From positions 1,860,001-1,924,000 of the forward strand of contig OZ345353.1 in the NCBI GenBank assembly GCA_977006965.1: 64,000 nucleotides of DNA. Direction: 5' to 3'. This DNA comes from Phymatolithon calcareum (lineage: Eukaryota > Rhodophyta > Florideophyceae > Hapalidiales). This document shows, one piece after another, positions 20,418 to 30,473 of the stretch; position 1 is the first letter of the stretch, and every line of letters begins with the position of its first letter. The translations under genes were made by a program, and so were the position numbers. A model generated the notes under the pieces. That model saw nothing but the letters and a program-made list of their open reading frames with translations. It ran no database searches and was not told the DNA's origin.

Positions 20418-20918
20418 ATGGAGCCTTCTCAAAGCGGTGTTCCTCCTGTCGGTAGTTCCGAAAGTACTGAGAGTACAGCTACATCCGCGAGAGTTAGTGC
20501 ACTTGCAGCACCCTTGCCGGGCCCAACATTCAACACGGTAGCGAGGGCGGGCTCCAATCTACAAAATGCATCTCTTGCAGGCGTGCAAGTTGCAGACATA
20601 GTGCAGTCGGCCTCTCCGACAGGGCGGAACGAAAGTCAAGCAGGGGCCTCTCTATCTACTTCGCTTGACCGGCGATCACTTCTTGCAGTGCGACCGCTGC
20701 TGCTTCATATCTTTGATGATGAACGAATTCGAGCATTGCTGCGCGTAACAGAGGAGCGCGAAGCTTCTTCTGAGAGAATGATCGATGCAGCAACAGTTAC
20801 GAATGCACATGCGGCCTTAGCCGTCTTAGATATAGCCCCTCGAAGGCCGACATTGGCGACCACTGTTGCCTTCGACGAAACGTTGATGTCGGTAGCAGTG
20901 CAGTGTCCCGTGCTGTAG
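20418..20918 (+). CDS. Hypothetical protein inside Harbinger-like element
   Basis: A 166-residue frame from ATG 20418. The first ~90 residues are Ser/Ala/Thr-rich and look disordered. The rest is more helical (RRSLLAVRPLLLHIFDDERI, then LLRVTEEREASSERMIDAAT). It lies wholly within the 1.2-kb element, upstream of the Copia insertion. No DDE motif or Myb-like repeat is visible. It could be the element's accessory ORF, a captured host fragment or chance. Confidence 0.35.
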   Translation: MEPSQSGVPPVGSSESTESTATSARVSALAAPLPGPTFNTVARAGSNLQNASLAGVQVADIVQSASPTGRNESQAGASLSTSLDRRSLLAVRPLLLHIFDDERIRALLRVTEEREASSERMIDAATVTNAHAALAVLDIAPRRPTLATTVAFDETLMSVAVQCPVL

Positions 20919-21080
20919 TGCATTAGTTTTTGCTGAATCGTCGGAGGGGGTTCGATAGGGCTATTCCCGCGGAAAGTGGTCATCTGGAGCCAATGACCGA
21001 TCGAGAGTATGAAAAAACCAACAAACACACAAAGTTAACCTCTTTCCCGGAAAAAAAGGTTGTCGAATTTGTTCGCTCGG

Positions 21081-21283
21081 TGTGAAAGAACTAATCATAA
21101 ATGCTGCTGACACTGCTGGATCCGTGAGTGCCGAGATCTAATTCTCTTTCCACGTGTAACTTAGGGTTACACCTCCGGAGAATCATCTGTAATCTCATCA
21201 GACCTAACAATAAAAACCTTGCTGCTGCTGTTCTCCTCCCGGAGACAGACAGAGAATTTCCTACTGTTACTCGTATTCTGACA
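21081..21283 (+). repeat. Copia left LTR
   Basis: 203 bp, TGTGAAAG...TTCTGACA. The first 18 bases of the interior follow directly (TGGTAGCACCGG..., 21284 on), a primer-binding site resembling those complementary to the 3' end of initiator tRNA-Met. Confidence 0.93.
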
Positions 21284-21325
21284 TGGTAGCACCGGAAAGT
21301 TAACCAACACAAAAACTTCGTAACC

Positions 21326-24300
21326 ATGGACAGAGACCGGGACGTCATCAAGCTCCCGCAGCTAAATAAAGCTGCAGACTTCATCCACTGGAAACGTTGC
21401 CTTCACCAATACCTGCGCAAGAACGATCCTCATCTCGTCGGACTCTCCGAGGAACCGGATGACGACGAGGACGCTGCTGAATGGCTCACTAAGTCAACAA
21501 AGGCCAAAGCGGACATCGTTTTGTCTCTCGGTCCTGCCGCTCAGACTCAAACCCGGAAGATTATCGATGATGACGATAAGACGGCCAAGGAACTGTGGGA
21601 AGAGATTACTCGTATCTACACCACGTCAAGCACGCAGACCATCCTCAACCTCCGCCACAAACTCGACTCTCTCCGCTTCGACGAGAACAAGAGTTGGGAT
21701 GCACATATAACGAAGTTCTTGGGAATTTGCGACGAGTTAGCTACGATGGACGAAGAGGTCAACGAGAAGGACAAGGTCAACAAACTGTTTCGCACCTTAC
21801 CGGAGAAGTTTGCACCTTTGGCCATGGTCTCATCCCTTACAGAGTCTAACTTCGACAACGTTAAGGAAGCTGTTCAAGCGGAGATCGCTCGAACAGTTAA
21901 CGAGCAGCACAATCACCACACTTACCAACCAAGCAGTAACACCGCAGTCTTCAGAGGTCAAGACCGTGGACGCTGGAGAGGTCGGAATGGCAGACCGTAC
22001 CGTCGGGACCAAAATGGACGCGGTCGAGGAGGACGGAACATGACCAACGGCATAGGGAAACCATGCTACTACTGCGGAAAAGTAGGACACTTCATTCGGT
22101 TTTGTCCCGAGAAACGTGCCGAGTACTACCAAAGCTCGTATAGACCTTTCCGATCCAGTCGAGGAAGAAGTCGGGGATATCACAGAGGCTCGCGAGGATA
22201 TCGAGGACGGCGAGGAACGTATATCCGGCAGCAATACCGTGGCCATGACTTTGGACACGATCAGGCTCAAGACGTGTATACGCCCCAATATCACGAGCAA
22301 CATGATGAGGATGACTTCAACGGACAGGCATCGGCTAACCATGTGAGCGGATACATTCACCCATCCCGACGCACATCGTTCGGAAACCCACACAATGGCT
22401 CTAGATTCGACGACCCGTCAGGGCCGTTCCGTGCGAACAATGTGGTCGTACGATTCCGAAGCACGCTGGACAGGATTGACAAGGAAAAGTCGCACCGCGC
22501 GCTCATTGACTCGGGAGCGACGCACAACTTTTGCCATGACCTGTCCAAGTTCATCCAGTATGAACGTATCGCCAAAGAAACGGTGACCGCCGCATTTGGT
22601 ACAACATACATCTTGGGAAAGGGACTGATCTGGATACCGCTTGACGGAGGAATGGAAGTTGAAGCATACCACGCTCCACAATTTCATTCACATATCTTGG
22701 CTGTCTGTTATCTTGCACAACGCTACAACATTCTGTTCGCGGATGACTTCAGGGATTACAACGGCTGTTTCATCCTGTACAAGCGAACAATGAATGTAGC
22801 TTACGAAACTCCATGCATCGATGGGCTTTATCACATGGACTTGACAACCGGCAACAATTCTCGCAAAGCGGCAGCAGTCATACAGCGTTCCAACCCAGAA
22901 GCCATCTCTTGGCACAACAAAACTGGACATCCGAGCGCACAAAGGTACATGATGCTCGCCGAACGTTTGCCGAGTGTTCCGCGCTTCCATTCTTCGACGA
23001 TGAACAACTTGGAATGCATCCCATGCCTGACTGCAAAGTCGAAACGATCGCCAGTTTATCCATCTCGCATGTCAGCGACACATCCCATTCAAGAGATACA
23101 TCTTGACATCTCAGGGCCATTCATCCCTACGCTGAACAAGGAGACTTTTGCCGTTCACTTCATCGACGCTTTCACAGCCAAGTCCGACATTACGCTGCTA
23201 AAAGCAAAAAGTGCTCTCTCTGAAGCCCTCTTGGAGTACAAGTCAAGAGTCGAAAAGCAATTCGTCGAACAAGGTCATCACATCAAGTCCATTCGACTTG
23301 ATAACGCCGGCGAAAACTTCTCCAATGTTGTGGTACAGCTCTGTCACCAACAAGGCATTCGCCTATCACCTTCTCCTGCGTATGCACCCGAGAGCAACGG
23401 AACAGCCGAAAGACTCGTCCAAGAGCACTGGATCAGAGCCAGAGTACTCATGTTCGCCACTGAACTCCCAAAGACACTATGGGGTGAAGCTCTCGTACAC
23501 GCGAACTGGTTGCGCAACCGCACGCCATCAAGCCGACTTAACGGAGACCTGCCTATCCTGCAGTGGCACCCGAATGCCGAAGTGGACTTCAGCAATGTCC
23601 TAGAATTCGGACAGATCGGCTTCGCGTTCATTTACCGATCACCAACTGCAGCACGAAAGAAGTTCCTTCCCAGATCGGAGCCTGCTCGATTTATCGGTAT
23701 GGAAAGTGACACGCGACTCATCCGTGTGTTCATCCCGGCTCGTGGAGTTGTCAAAGTAGTACGCCGCAGAGACTTTCGAGTCATGAAGGACAACCATCTC
23801 CCAGGCATATCCACACTTCTTCACGGATTGTCACAACGGGCATCCATCGAAGCAGAAGACAACAGCCCCAGCGCTGAGGCACATCTCATCCATTGCTATG
23901 CATCTTTGCATCGTGAGAACCCAAACCTCGCACATCCACTAGCCATTGCAGCTGACCGCGTACCACGATCGTTTGGCGAAGCGTGTCAAACACCAGCATG
24001 GGCAGCAGCCATCGATCGCGAATATGACGCCCACATAAAGAGAGGCACTTGGTCGTACGTCATTCCCACACCGGACATGAACATCCTGCAATACATTTGG
24101 GTGTTCAAGGCCAAACCACTCGATGCGGAAGGATCGCGGTACTTGTGCAAAGCAAGGGTCAACGCTCGCGGTGATTACCAGGAAGCGTACGTCGATTTTG
24201 ACCCCGACACGCTGTACGCACCAGTCGCCTCGCATGAAACCATTCGATTGCTTCTTGCGTTTGTGGCCAGCGAAGACCTCATCCTCGAAGGGGGCAACGT

Positions 24301-25540
24301 ATCCAACGCATACCTGTACGGGAAGATCGACGTTCCCATTTACATGCGGCAACCCACGAACTCATCAGGAAGACAGGATAAGCCAGGTTACGTATGCCGT
24401 CTCGATAAGGCCATTTACGGTATAAAGCAAGCCGGGAACATCTGGGGATCAGCATTGCACGAATTGCTCACCAGTTGGGGATTCTGCACGTCAAAATTCG
24501 ACGAACGGCTGTACTTCTTTAAGGATCGCAGTAGGTTCCTTATCATTGCCGTGGTAGTGGACGACATGGCCTTTGCATCGAATGACACTAACCTCCTCGA
24601 AGACATCAAAGCCAAACTGCAGGCGACATACGATGTTCGAATGTTTGGTGCTCTGCGTTCGTTCATCGGCTGGACGATCACACGAAGTCGGAAAGGGTTG
24701 AAAATTGATCAAGAGAGGTACGCGAAAACACTGCTTCGGCAATACGGACTCACAAACGCCAACCCGGCACGAACACCGTTGCCAGCAGAAGCCAACCTCA
24801 TGCCTGCGGCACAGCACGAAGAACTTCTAGATCGCCGGGACCACGCAGCATACAGGGCGATAATCGGGGGCCTCTTGTACCTCGCAGTATGCACGAGACC
24901 AGACCTAAGCTTCCCGGTAGCGGTACTCGCCCGTCAAACCCACGCTCCCACACATCGCCATCTGGATTTTGTCAAACGTGGTCTCCGATACCTCGCCGGT
25001 AGTACCAGCCTCGGCATTCACTACCATCGCAACGGCAAACTGGATGCATAAGCGCTCACTGCGGCCGTCGACGCCGACTGGGGCGGAGATATTGATACAC
25101 GGCGGTCCACGACAGGATACCTTATCTGTGTCCACAACTCCCCCGTCCATTGGAAAAGCCGCCGCCAAACCGTCATCACCTTGTCATCCGGGGAAGCAGA
25201 GTACGTCGCATTATCGTCCTGCAGCAGAGACGTCTCGTGGATGCGCAAGCTGTACTGGGAAATGTGTCACCAAGCACCATGGTCCGAGTACACGATCTTC
25301 AGTCCGACAACGATACTTGTCGACAGCACGACCGCTGCAACGCTCGCATCCAAAACGCACAGCACCGCCCGCACCAAGCACATCGATCTGAGACACCATC
25401 ATGTTCGCGAACTTATCACCTGGGGGGTCATCAGCACTGAATACGTCAGAACAAATGACCAACCAGCCGATATGCTAACGAAGGTGATGACTCTCGCGAC
25501 CTTGAAGCACATGTTACAACTTAGCAACATGAGCTCGTAA
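21326..25540 (+). pseudogene. Copia Gag-Pol polyprotein, two inactivating changes
   Basis: ATG 21326 opens a 1,404-codon frame with one TAA (25049-25051) between the reverse transcriptase and RNase H domains; the frame continues to TAA 25538-25540. Domains: gag UBN2-like (about 70-190), zinc knuckle CYYCGKVGHFIRFC (247-260), protease LIDSGATH (D395), integrase H-H-C-C (530-567) with D594, D659, E695, reverse transcriptase from about 905 with VVVDDM (1077-1081), and RNase H (VDADWGGD..., HWKSRRQTVITLSSGEAEYVAL). Anomaly: in RT motif A the expected Asp of the D-V-x-x-A-F/Y-L block is Asn (GGNVSNAYLYG, N991, codon AAC at 24296). With the stop, this copy should not encode an active enzyme set. 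Confidence 0.9.
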
Positions 25541-26227
25541 CCTCCATCGCGCTCTCATCGCAGCCATCATGCCCAACCAACCTTCTCGCCATAACAAAGC
25601 TGCCGCTCCATACCTCACACCCAACAGGCGCACAGTGCTGTTATTGTCTTGTGGCCGACACGCTGTTACCGCACTCCACTTCTGCCACGATCCACCGCAC
25701 CGCCGCCCCATTCGTTACTACTGCTTCTGCCACGCTCAAAAAAAAACGCCGCCACAACGCCGCCGGTACGCTCCATCATCGACACGCTGCCGCCCACACG
25801 CACCACGTTCGTCGCCACGCTGCCACCTTCCGAACCTTCACCATCCACCGCGTCGCCGTGCACCACCGCCATGTTCGCGGCACGCGAAAAGAAAGGCACC
25901 TTGACAACACCGGAAGATTGGGATGGTCGGGCCGCCGTGCGCTGGAGGTTGCAGTCTACGGAAATGTCGCAGATTATATGCTGTCGTAAATTTGGAACTA
26001 TTTGCAATTGCTGCTGAATTATTTGAACTTGAAAATTATTTGAAATGCTGCCTCTGTTTTCTTCGAAATATTTGAAATGCTGAATTGATTGATAAATGTG
26101 ATTATTTGATGATATATGCTGATGCTGAAAATTTGATTGATTATGCTGATTGATTTATGCTGCTGCTGATTATTGATGCTGCTGTTTGATGATGGAAAGA
26201 AAATATTGTGAGTGGCACCGTCGGGCC

Positions 26228-26336
26228 CTCATAAGGATCGAACTGACGCACGGCCCCTCCCCAAGGTTTGTGCGTGGTCATCCCCCGATCACTCCCTCGC
26301 CCCGCGGTAAACCACTGAGCTAAACCGTTCCCGGAT
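26228..26336 (-). other. tRNA-like segment with pol III A/B boxes
   Basis: On the minus strand there is a good A-box (TAGCTCAGTGG) and, about 70 nt later, a B-box-like AGTTCGATCC. The spacing is too long for a plain tRNA, and I could not fold matching acceptor or T stems. It lies in the non-coding 3' part of the Copia element, antisense to it. It may be a tRNA-derived (SINE-like) or intron-bearing tRNA relic carried by the retrotransposon. Confidence 0.45.
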
Positions 26337-26407
26337 GGGTTCATCGACAGCTGCTGATAACGGGCGTTGAGAACAATGTCTTTAGTCTCGACACTCTCGA
26401 GGGGGCG

Positions 26408-26610
26408 TGTGAAAGAACTAATCATAAATGCTGCTGACACTGCTGGATCCGTGAGTGCCGAGATCTAATTCTCTTTCCACGTGTAACTTAGGGTTACACC
26501 TCCGGAGAATCATCTGTAATCTCATCAGACCTAACAATAAAAACCTTGCTGCTGCTGTTCTCCTCCCGGAGACAGACAGAGAATTTCCTACTGTTACTCG
26601 TATTCTGACA
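26408..26610 (+). repeat. Copia right LTR
   Basis: 203 bp, no difference from the left LTR found by eye. Preceded by a purine run (GAGGGGGCG, 26399-26407) that is the likely polypurine tract, and followed by the CTCGG duplication. Confidence 0.93.
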
Positions 26611-26743
26611 CTCGGCGGATGTCGGCATGTTGGATGCAAGAATTTCTACGCTGTGCTGTAGCCAATGGCATTCGCAGATTCAATTTCGCTATGATAAAAA
26701 AAACCCCAACATGAACATTTGTTGCGGTATAGACTGGGCCTCA

Positions 26744-27520
26744 ATTCCCTCATAATTTTGTGTGCAGAAACAACTACGGGGTTTTATTTATTTTTTTGAT
26801 GCACTGAAAATATGCTTTCCTCCCCCTCTTTTTACTTTCCCCGGCTAAAATATTCCATTTTTCGCCACATATGATCATTTGTAAAGTCTGTACCTGTTCC
26901 CCTTCGCAAAGTACAAACCCCTCTCGCCTGTCTTCATCCCCATATGGTGATCAACAATATTGTACTGACTTCACCTCGCACGTGCGTCGAAAACCGCTAT
27001 CCGATCACTCTAACCTGCACGCTTTGAGCGCCTTCCACCATGATGCAAGCAGTCACTCTTATCTTCTCCGCATATGCCGTTGCGGCCGCCCTCTCTATGA
27101 AGCTTTTATTCCGGGTGTCCTTTCACATCTCGAGACTTGCGCTGCGTCGCTCTATTCCGATCGATTTATTTGCACCCAACGTCCCCTTTCTAAATACGTC
27201 CATCTGTTCATTCGAAGAGCTGTACAAGAAACTGAGTCTCATTCATGGTGCTCAGTCGCCATATCCCTGCACCGGAGCGATATACTGCATATCGTATGGG
27301 ATCTGGCAACCTGAGAGGCTGTGACCGGGCCTTTCGTTTGGTGAGCAAAGCATGTGGATTCCGAAAATAGCTCCTCGTCTTGTATGCTACATGGCTTTCG
27401 GTTGGTGGTACTTTTAAACCTCTGTCGCCACTCGATGTTGTACCACAGCACTTGCATACCCCCAAGCCACCACCATCCATCCTTCATGGCGCTGTGAAAC
27501 CGTTCCGTCGGCTTGCCGCC
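26744..27520. other. Flank between Copia/Harbinger nest and Fanzor
   Basis: AT- and pyrimidine-rich at first. Open frames at 26871-27314 and 27040-27324 have no domain and overlap each other in different frames. It probably contains the promoter of the Fanzor gene; no clear transposon end was found. Confidence 0.4.
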
Positions 27521-30151
27521 ATGTCCGACGGGGCCGCTATCCCGAAGAAGGTCCGAGAAGAGCTGAAAGAGTTTGCAGCCAACCAGCGAATCAAAAGGTT
27601 CTCATTCAAGGTCCGCACAGTCACGACATCGGTCGATACGTGCATCAAGAATGACTTGGACAAGGCCAAGTTGACTCACAACTTGCACACGAATGCTAAA
27701 GTACTCGGCCTTCTAAGACACTTGGTGTCAGTGTACTTGAACGTGCTCTTGGATGACCCTGCGGTCTGTTTTGCGGGTTCAAGGATTGTATTCAACACCG
27801 GCGTATTGCGGCACATCGCTCTTCACTTAGCAACGTACAAGATGCCTGCTCCGAACAAGAAAAGCGAACCGCGTATTCTTGATCTAGAACAGTACGCTGC
27901 TGTCCGGACTCATTTGGTGAACTATGTTCACAGACACCACGAAGACGAAGAACACGGGCTCGGGCCCCAGACCTTGGAGAAAATGCGGAATTGTATCAAG
28001 CGACCACTCGGTGTCCTCTCGCGCAACATGTCAGCAGCTAATAAGCGGCATGTGGAAGACCATTTTGATCAATCAGGACGGCATATTCAATGCTTCATCG
28101 AACAGAGGTTCTGGAATGATCGCGGTCAAGACAACTTCCACGAGATGACGAAGAAAGCATCCGAAGCTCTATTCAACGCCGCCATGGCCAGCACAGCCGA
28201 CCGAGCGACAGAAATCATTGACCGATTTTGCCACCGAAACACAATCGCGAGCTGGAGAGATGGTCTTTTCGACATGATGCCGATTTTCCGTGCGCTTTTT
28301 GATGACGTCAGGGAATTTCAATCCCCTATTTCAAAGCTCCGAGTATTATATCACTTCAGACGTGAAGTAAGTCCTTTGTACGACGAAGCGTCGCGAGTGC
28401 GCTCCGAAGTGGACAGTGCCCAGCCGTATGTTGACTTCCCTAGCGTTCATGGGAAGTACGACAAGCAAAGGATCGTCGCGCAAAGGAGTCTGCTCAAGGA
28501 AGTTCCCGTTCCGCCGTGTTTCGATACAGCGGAGTCGATCACAGACCAACAAGTGCATGAGCTAAGAGCCGCGGTGGAAGAGTCGAGAAAGTCTCTATTC
28601 AACGAGAAGAAAGTCCCCGGTCTTGACTCACTTCCCAAGCCTTTCACTCTACTCCCCTTGTATTCATTGCAGTACGCATTTGTGCACTACGACAACGAAT
28701 CCGTACGTCAGCTCGCTCCCGGCGTTATTTCGGAAGAAGATTTGAAAGCAGTAGGGAGTCGGACGTGGTGGACACCATTTTTTGACTTCCATTCAAAGCG
28801 CAAGATCGATCGTTACCGACCCCCTCCTGTGAGGGCGAACGGCAAGAAGAGAAAAGTAATGCACCGCAAGGCTTTCAACAAGCTCCCGCGACATCGGAGG
28901 AGGAAGAAGAAGAAGAAAAGAAAACTTCTACGCCAGAAGAGATGTTTAAGGCAAGGAATTCCACTGTGCGTCCAACACTCCTGGGTTCCCGACGACGCAC
29001 GGTACGCCGAGCAGAAACACAACGAACACGGCCCCATTCCTTGGCTTGTGTGCAACATTTCCTCCGATGGTTTGCAAGTGAAAGTGTTGTTGGCGACGAT
29101 AACGAAGAAGGAGCATACGGAACTCACTCGACCAAGTGCTGATTCCACCCGACAGCCTCCCAAGGAGCCTCTTCCGTCCGGTGTGCGTGAACTGCATCAA
29201 ACAGGGTACCACTCCATACGGCGCCGTTTCGACATGTCGCAGAACACGAAGGGTCTGTTTAAGAACGCGCTTACTATTCGGCCGGAATTTCAAGGAACCT
29301 ACCAGGTCATTGGCCTCGACCCGGGACAAGTCAAGATAGGGACCACCGTGAGAGCCGAAGTGGACCTATCGCTTCATAATACACAGGAAGTCAAAGATGC
29401 GATGAAGGCGAAGGACATCGAGAAATCAACTAAGTATGTTTCCCACAAGACCTACAGGTTCGAGTCGCTGGCGCGTGTCGCGGAGAAGAACGAGGCTGCA
29501 CGTCGCAACGAAAATGAGGCCTACCGAGCAGCGCTCGACGACTTTTCTCAAGTGTCGCTAAAGCGTGCCGGTGCAAGTGCTGCATACGCCAACGTTGTCT
29601 ACAGTACATTGACGGTCATGTGCCGCGAATTGTTTTCCAAGAACAGACGTCGCCAACGCTTTGCTCGATTCCGCGCCAAATCACGAAACATCCAAGAAAT
29701 GGCAAAGACTCTTGCCTTTGGAGCTGAAAATGAAGAGTTGCGAACTTCGACGAGCCGCGGTGCGGCAAAGCGGAAACTCAAACAAGATTTGTACCGGAGG
29801 AAGCGCGTGTTGTTTTTCGGTAATGCGGAGTTTGGTCATGGTTCGCGCGGTCCTTGTCCGCGCAAGAGGCTTCTTCTTGCGCTCTCGCTTCTCTGTCCAG
29901 TCGTCCTGGTCGACGAATTCAGAACATCTATACGCCGCAAAGAGTGTGGACACACTCTGCAAGGCAATCACCGCTCCCGTGTGTTTCGTTGTACGAGCAA
30001 CCCGACAGGCGAGAGCAAAGGCTGTTCTATCGAATCAATTGACCGAGACACCAACGGAGCGACAAATATTGCCACTGTGGGTCTCCATCAGCTTCTGGGA
30101 TTGCCCCGACCGCCCCATCTCAGCAGACCTTCACGCTGCACTCACGCATAG
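27521..30151 (+). CDS. Fanzor (eukaryotic TnpB-like RNA-guided nuclease)
   Basis: An 876-residue protein, intact. The start is ATG 27521 in a GCCGCCATG context; upstream codons in frame lack an ATG. The C-terminal third is a TnpB/Fanzor RuvC nuclease: RuvC-I VIGLDPGQVKIG (Asp about 600), a basic bridge-like helical region (RRRQRFARFRAKSRN), the FGHGSRG strand, RuvC-II LVDEFRTS (Glu about 799), Cys/His ligands of an inserted zinc finger (C809, H811, C824, C835), and RuvC-III DRDTNGATNI (Asp 841/843). Residues about 457-468 are a run of Arg/Lys (RHRRRKKKKKRK) that could serve as a nuclear signal. The N-terminal ~590 residues are helical and basic and show no other domain I know. Fanzors use a transposon-encoded guide RNA to cut DNA. 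No transposase partner or terminal repeats were found next to it. Confidence 0.88.
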   Translation: MSDGAAIPKKVREELKEFAANQRIKRFSFKVRTVTTSVDTCIKNDLDKAKLTHNLHTNAKVLGLLRHLVSVYLNVLLDDPAVCFAGSRIVFNTGVLRHIALHLATYKMPAPNKKSEPRILDLEQYAAVRTHLVNYVHRHHEDEEHGLGPQTLEKMRNCIKRPLGVLSRNMSAANKRHVEDHFDQSGRHIQCFIEQRFWNDRGQDNFHEMTKKASEALFNAAMASTADRATEIIDRFCHRNTIASWRDGLFDMMPIFRALFDDVREFQSPISKLRVLYHFRREVSPLYDEASRVRSEVDSAQPYVDFPSVHGKYDKQRIVAQRSLLKEVPVPPCFDTAESITDQQVHELRAAVEESRKSLFNEKKVPGLDSLPKPFTLLPLYSLQYAFVHYDNESVRQLAPGVISEEDLKAVGSRTWWTPFFDFHSKRKIDRYRPPPVRANGKKRKVMHRKAFNKLPRHRRRKKKKKRKLLRQKRCLRQGIPLCVQHSWVPDDARYAEQKHNEHGPIPWLVCNISSDGLQVKVLLATITKKEHTELTRPSADSTRQPPKEPLPSGVRELHQTGYHSIRRRFDMSQNTKGLFKNALTIRPEFQGTYQVIGLDPGQVKIGTTVRAEVDLSLHNTQEVKDAMKAKDIEKSTKYVSHKTYRFESLARVAEKNEAARRNENEAYRAALDDFSQVSLKRAGASAAYANVVYSTLTVMCRELFSKNRRRQRFARFRAKSRNIQEMAKTLAFGAENEELRTSTSRGAAKRKLKQDLYRRKRVLFFGNAEFGHGSRGPCPRKRLLLALSLLCPVVLVDEFRTSIRRKECGHTLQGNHRSRVFRCTSNPTGESKGCSIESIDRDTNGATNIATVGLHQLLGLPRPPHLSRPSRCTHA

Positions 30152-30473
30152 GCTGCTTGTCTCTTCATTTTTAGATTCTTTGAACTTACATACATTTCTC
30201 TTTATACTCCTATCGAGGGCCGCACACGCGCGGAAATAAAGAGCACCAATCCCAGTATTCCTTGCGTGGCTTCAGTTCAATCGCAGAGCGCGCGAAAGCC
30301 ATGTCTCTTCTGAAAAAACTCAACAAAGTTCCACGATATTACGTGTACTAAGAAAACATGGTGCCCAAATAGTCACGTCACTTTCACCAAATAGCCATCC
30401 GTAGTGTGGTGCAAGGTGTTCCAGGAGAGGGCCGTCTCAGCAACCTTTTCGCTGTTCGAGAACGTTGTTTAAC
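30152..30473 (+). other. Fanzor 3' flank, candidate guide-RNA region
   Basis: About 320 bp between the Fanzor stop and the next ATG. In the TnpB/Fanzor family the guide RNA is made from the end of the ORF and its 3' flank. A GC-rich patch (GAGGGCCGCACACGCGCGG, about 30215-30233) is the only obvious local structure candidate. The promoter of the downstream membrane-protein gene must also lie here. The RNA is inferred from family knowledge, not seen. Confidence 0.3.

Larger units (their letters stand above)
21081..26610 (+). mobile_element. Full-length Copia (Ty1) LTR retrotransposon
   Basis: A 5,530-bp element with 203-bp LTRs (21081-21283 and 26408-26610) that appear identical by eye, TG...CA ends, and a 5-bp target duplication CTCGG (21076-21080 and 26611-26615). 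The polyprotein order (gag, protease, integrase, reverse transcriptase, RNase H) is that of Copia. Identical LTRs mean a very recent insertion. It is inserted inside the Harbinger-like element. An unusual ~870-bp non-coding stretch lies between the polyprotein end and the right LTR. Confidence 0.95.
19996..26740. mobile_element. Harbinger-like element split by Copia
   Basis: The ends are perfect 24-bp inverted repeats (19996-20019 and 26717-26740) beginning GGCCCAGTCTATACCGC; similarity continues loosely for another ~35 bp (GTTCATGTTGG, TTTATCATAG). Both ends are flanked by TCA (19993-19995 and 26741-26743). Subtracting the Copia insertion and one target copy leaves about 1,210 bp. GGC-type ends with a 3-bp duplication point to PIF/Harbinger, although that superfamily normally duplicates TTA/TAA. 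It carries a 166-codon ORF but no transposase that I recognise, so it is probably non-autonomous. Confidence 0.7.

Noticed and set aside
26228-26336. Functional tRNA gene on the minus strand
   Set aside because: A- and B-boxes are present, but acceptor and T stems do not pair and the spacing is too long; kept only as a tRNA-like segment.
27040-27324. Small hydrophobic ORF upstream of Fanzor as a transposase partner
   Set aside because: No recombinase or transposase motif; it overlaps another frame and is too short.
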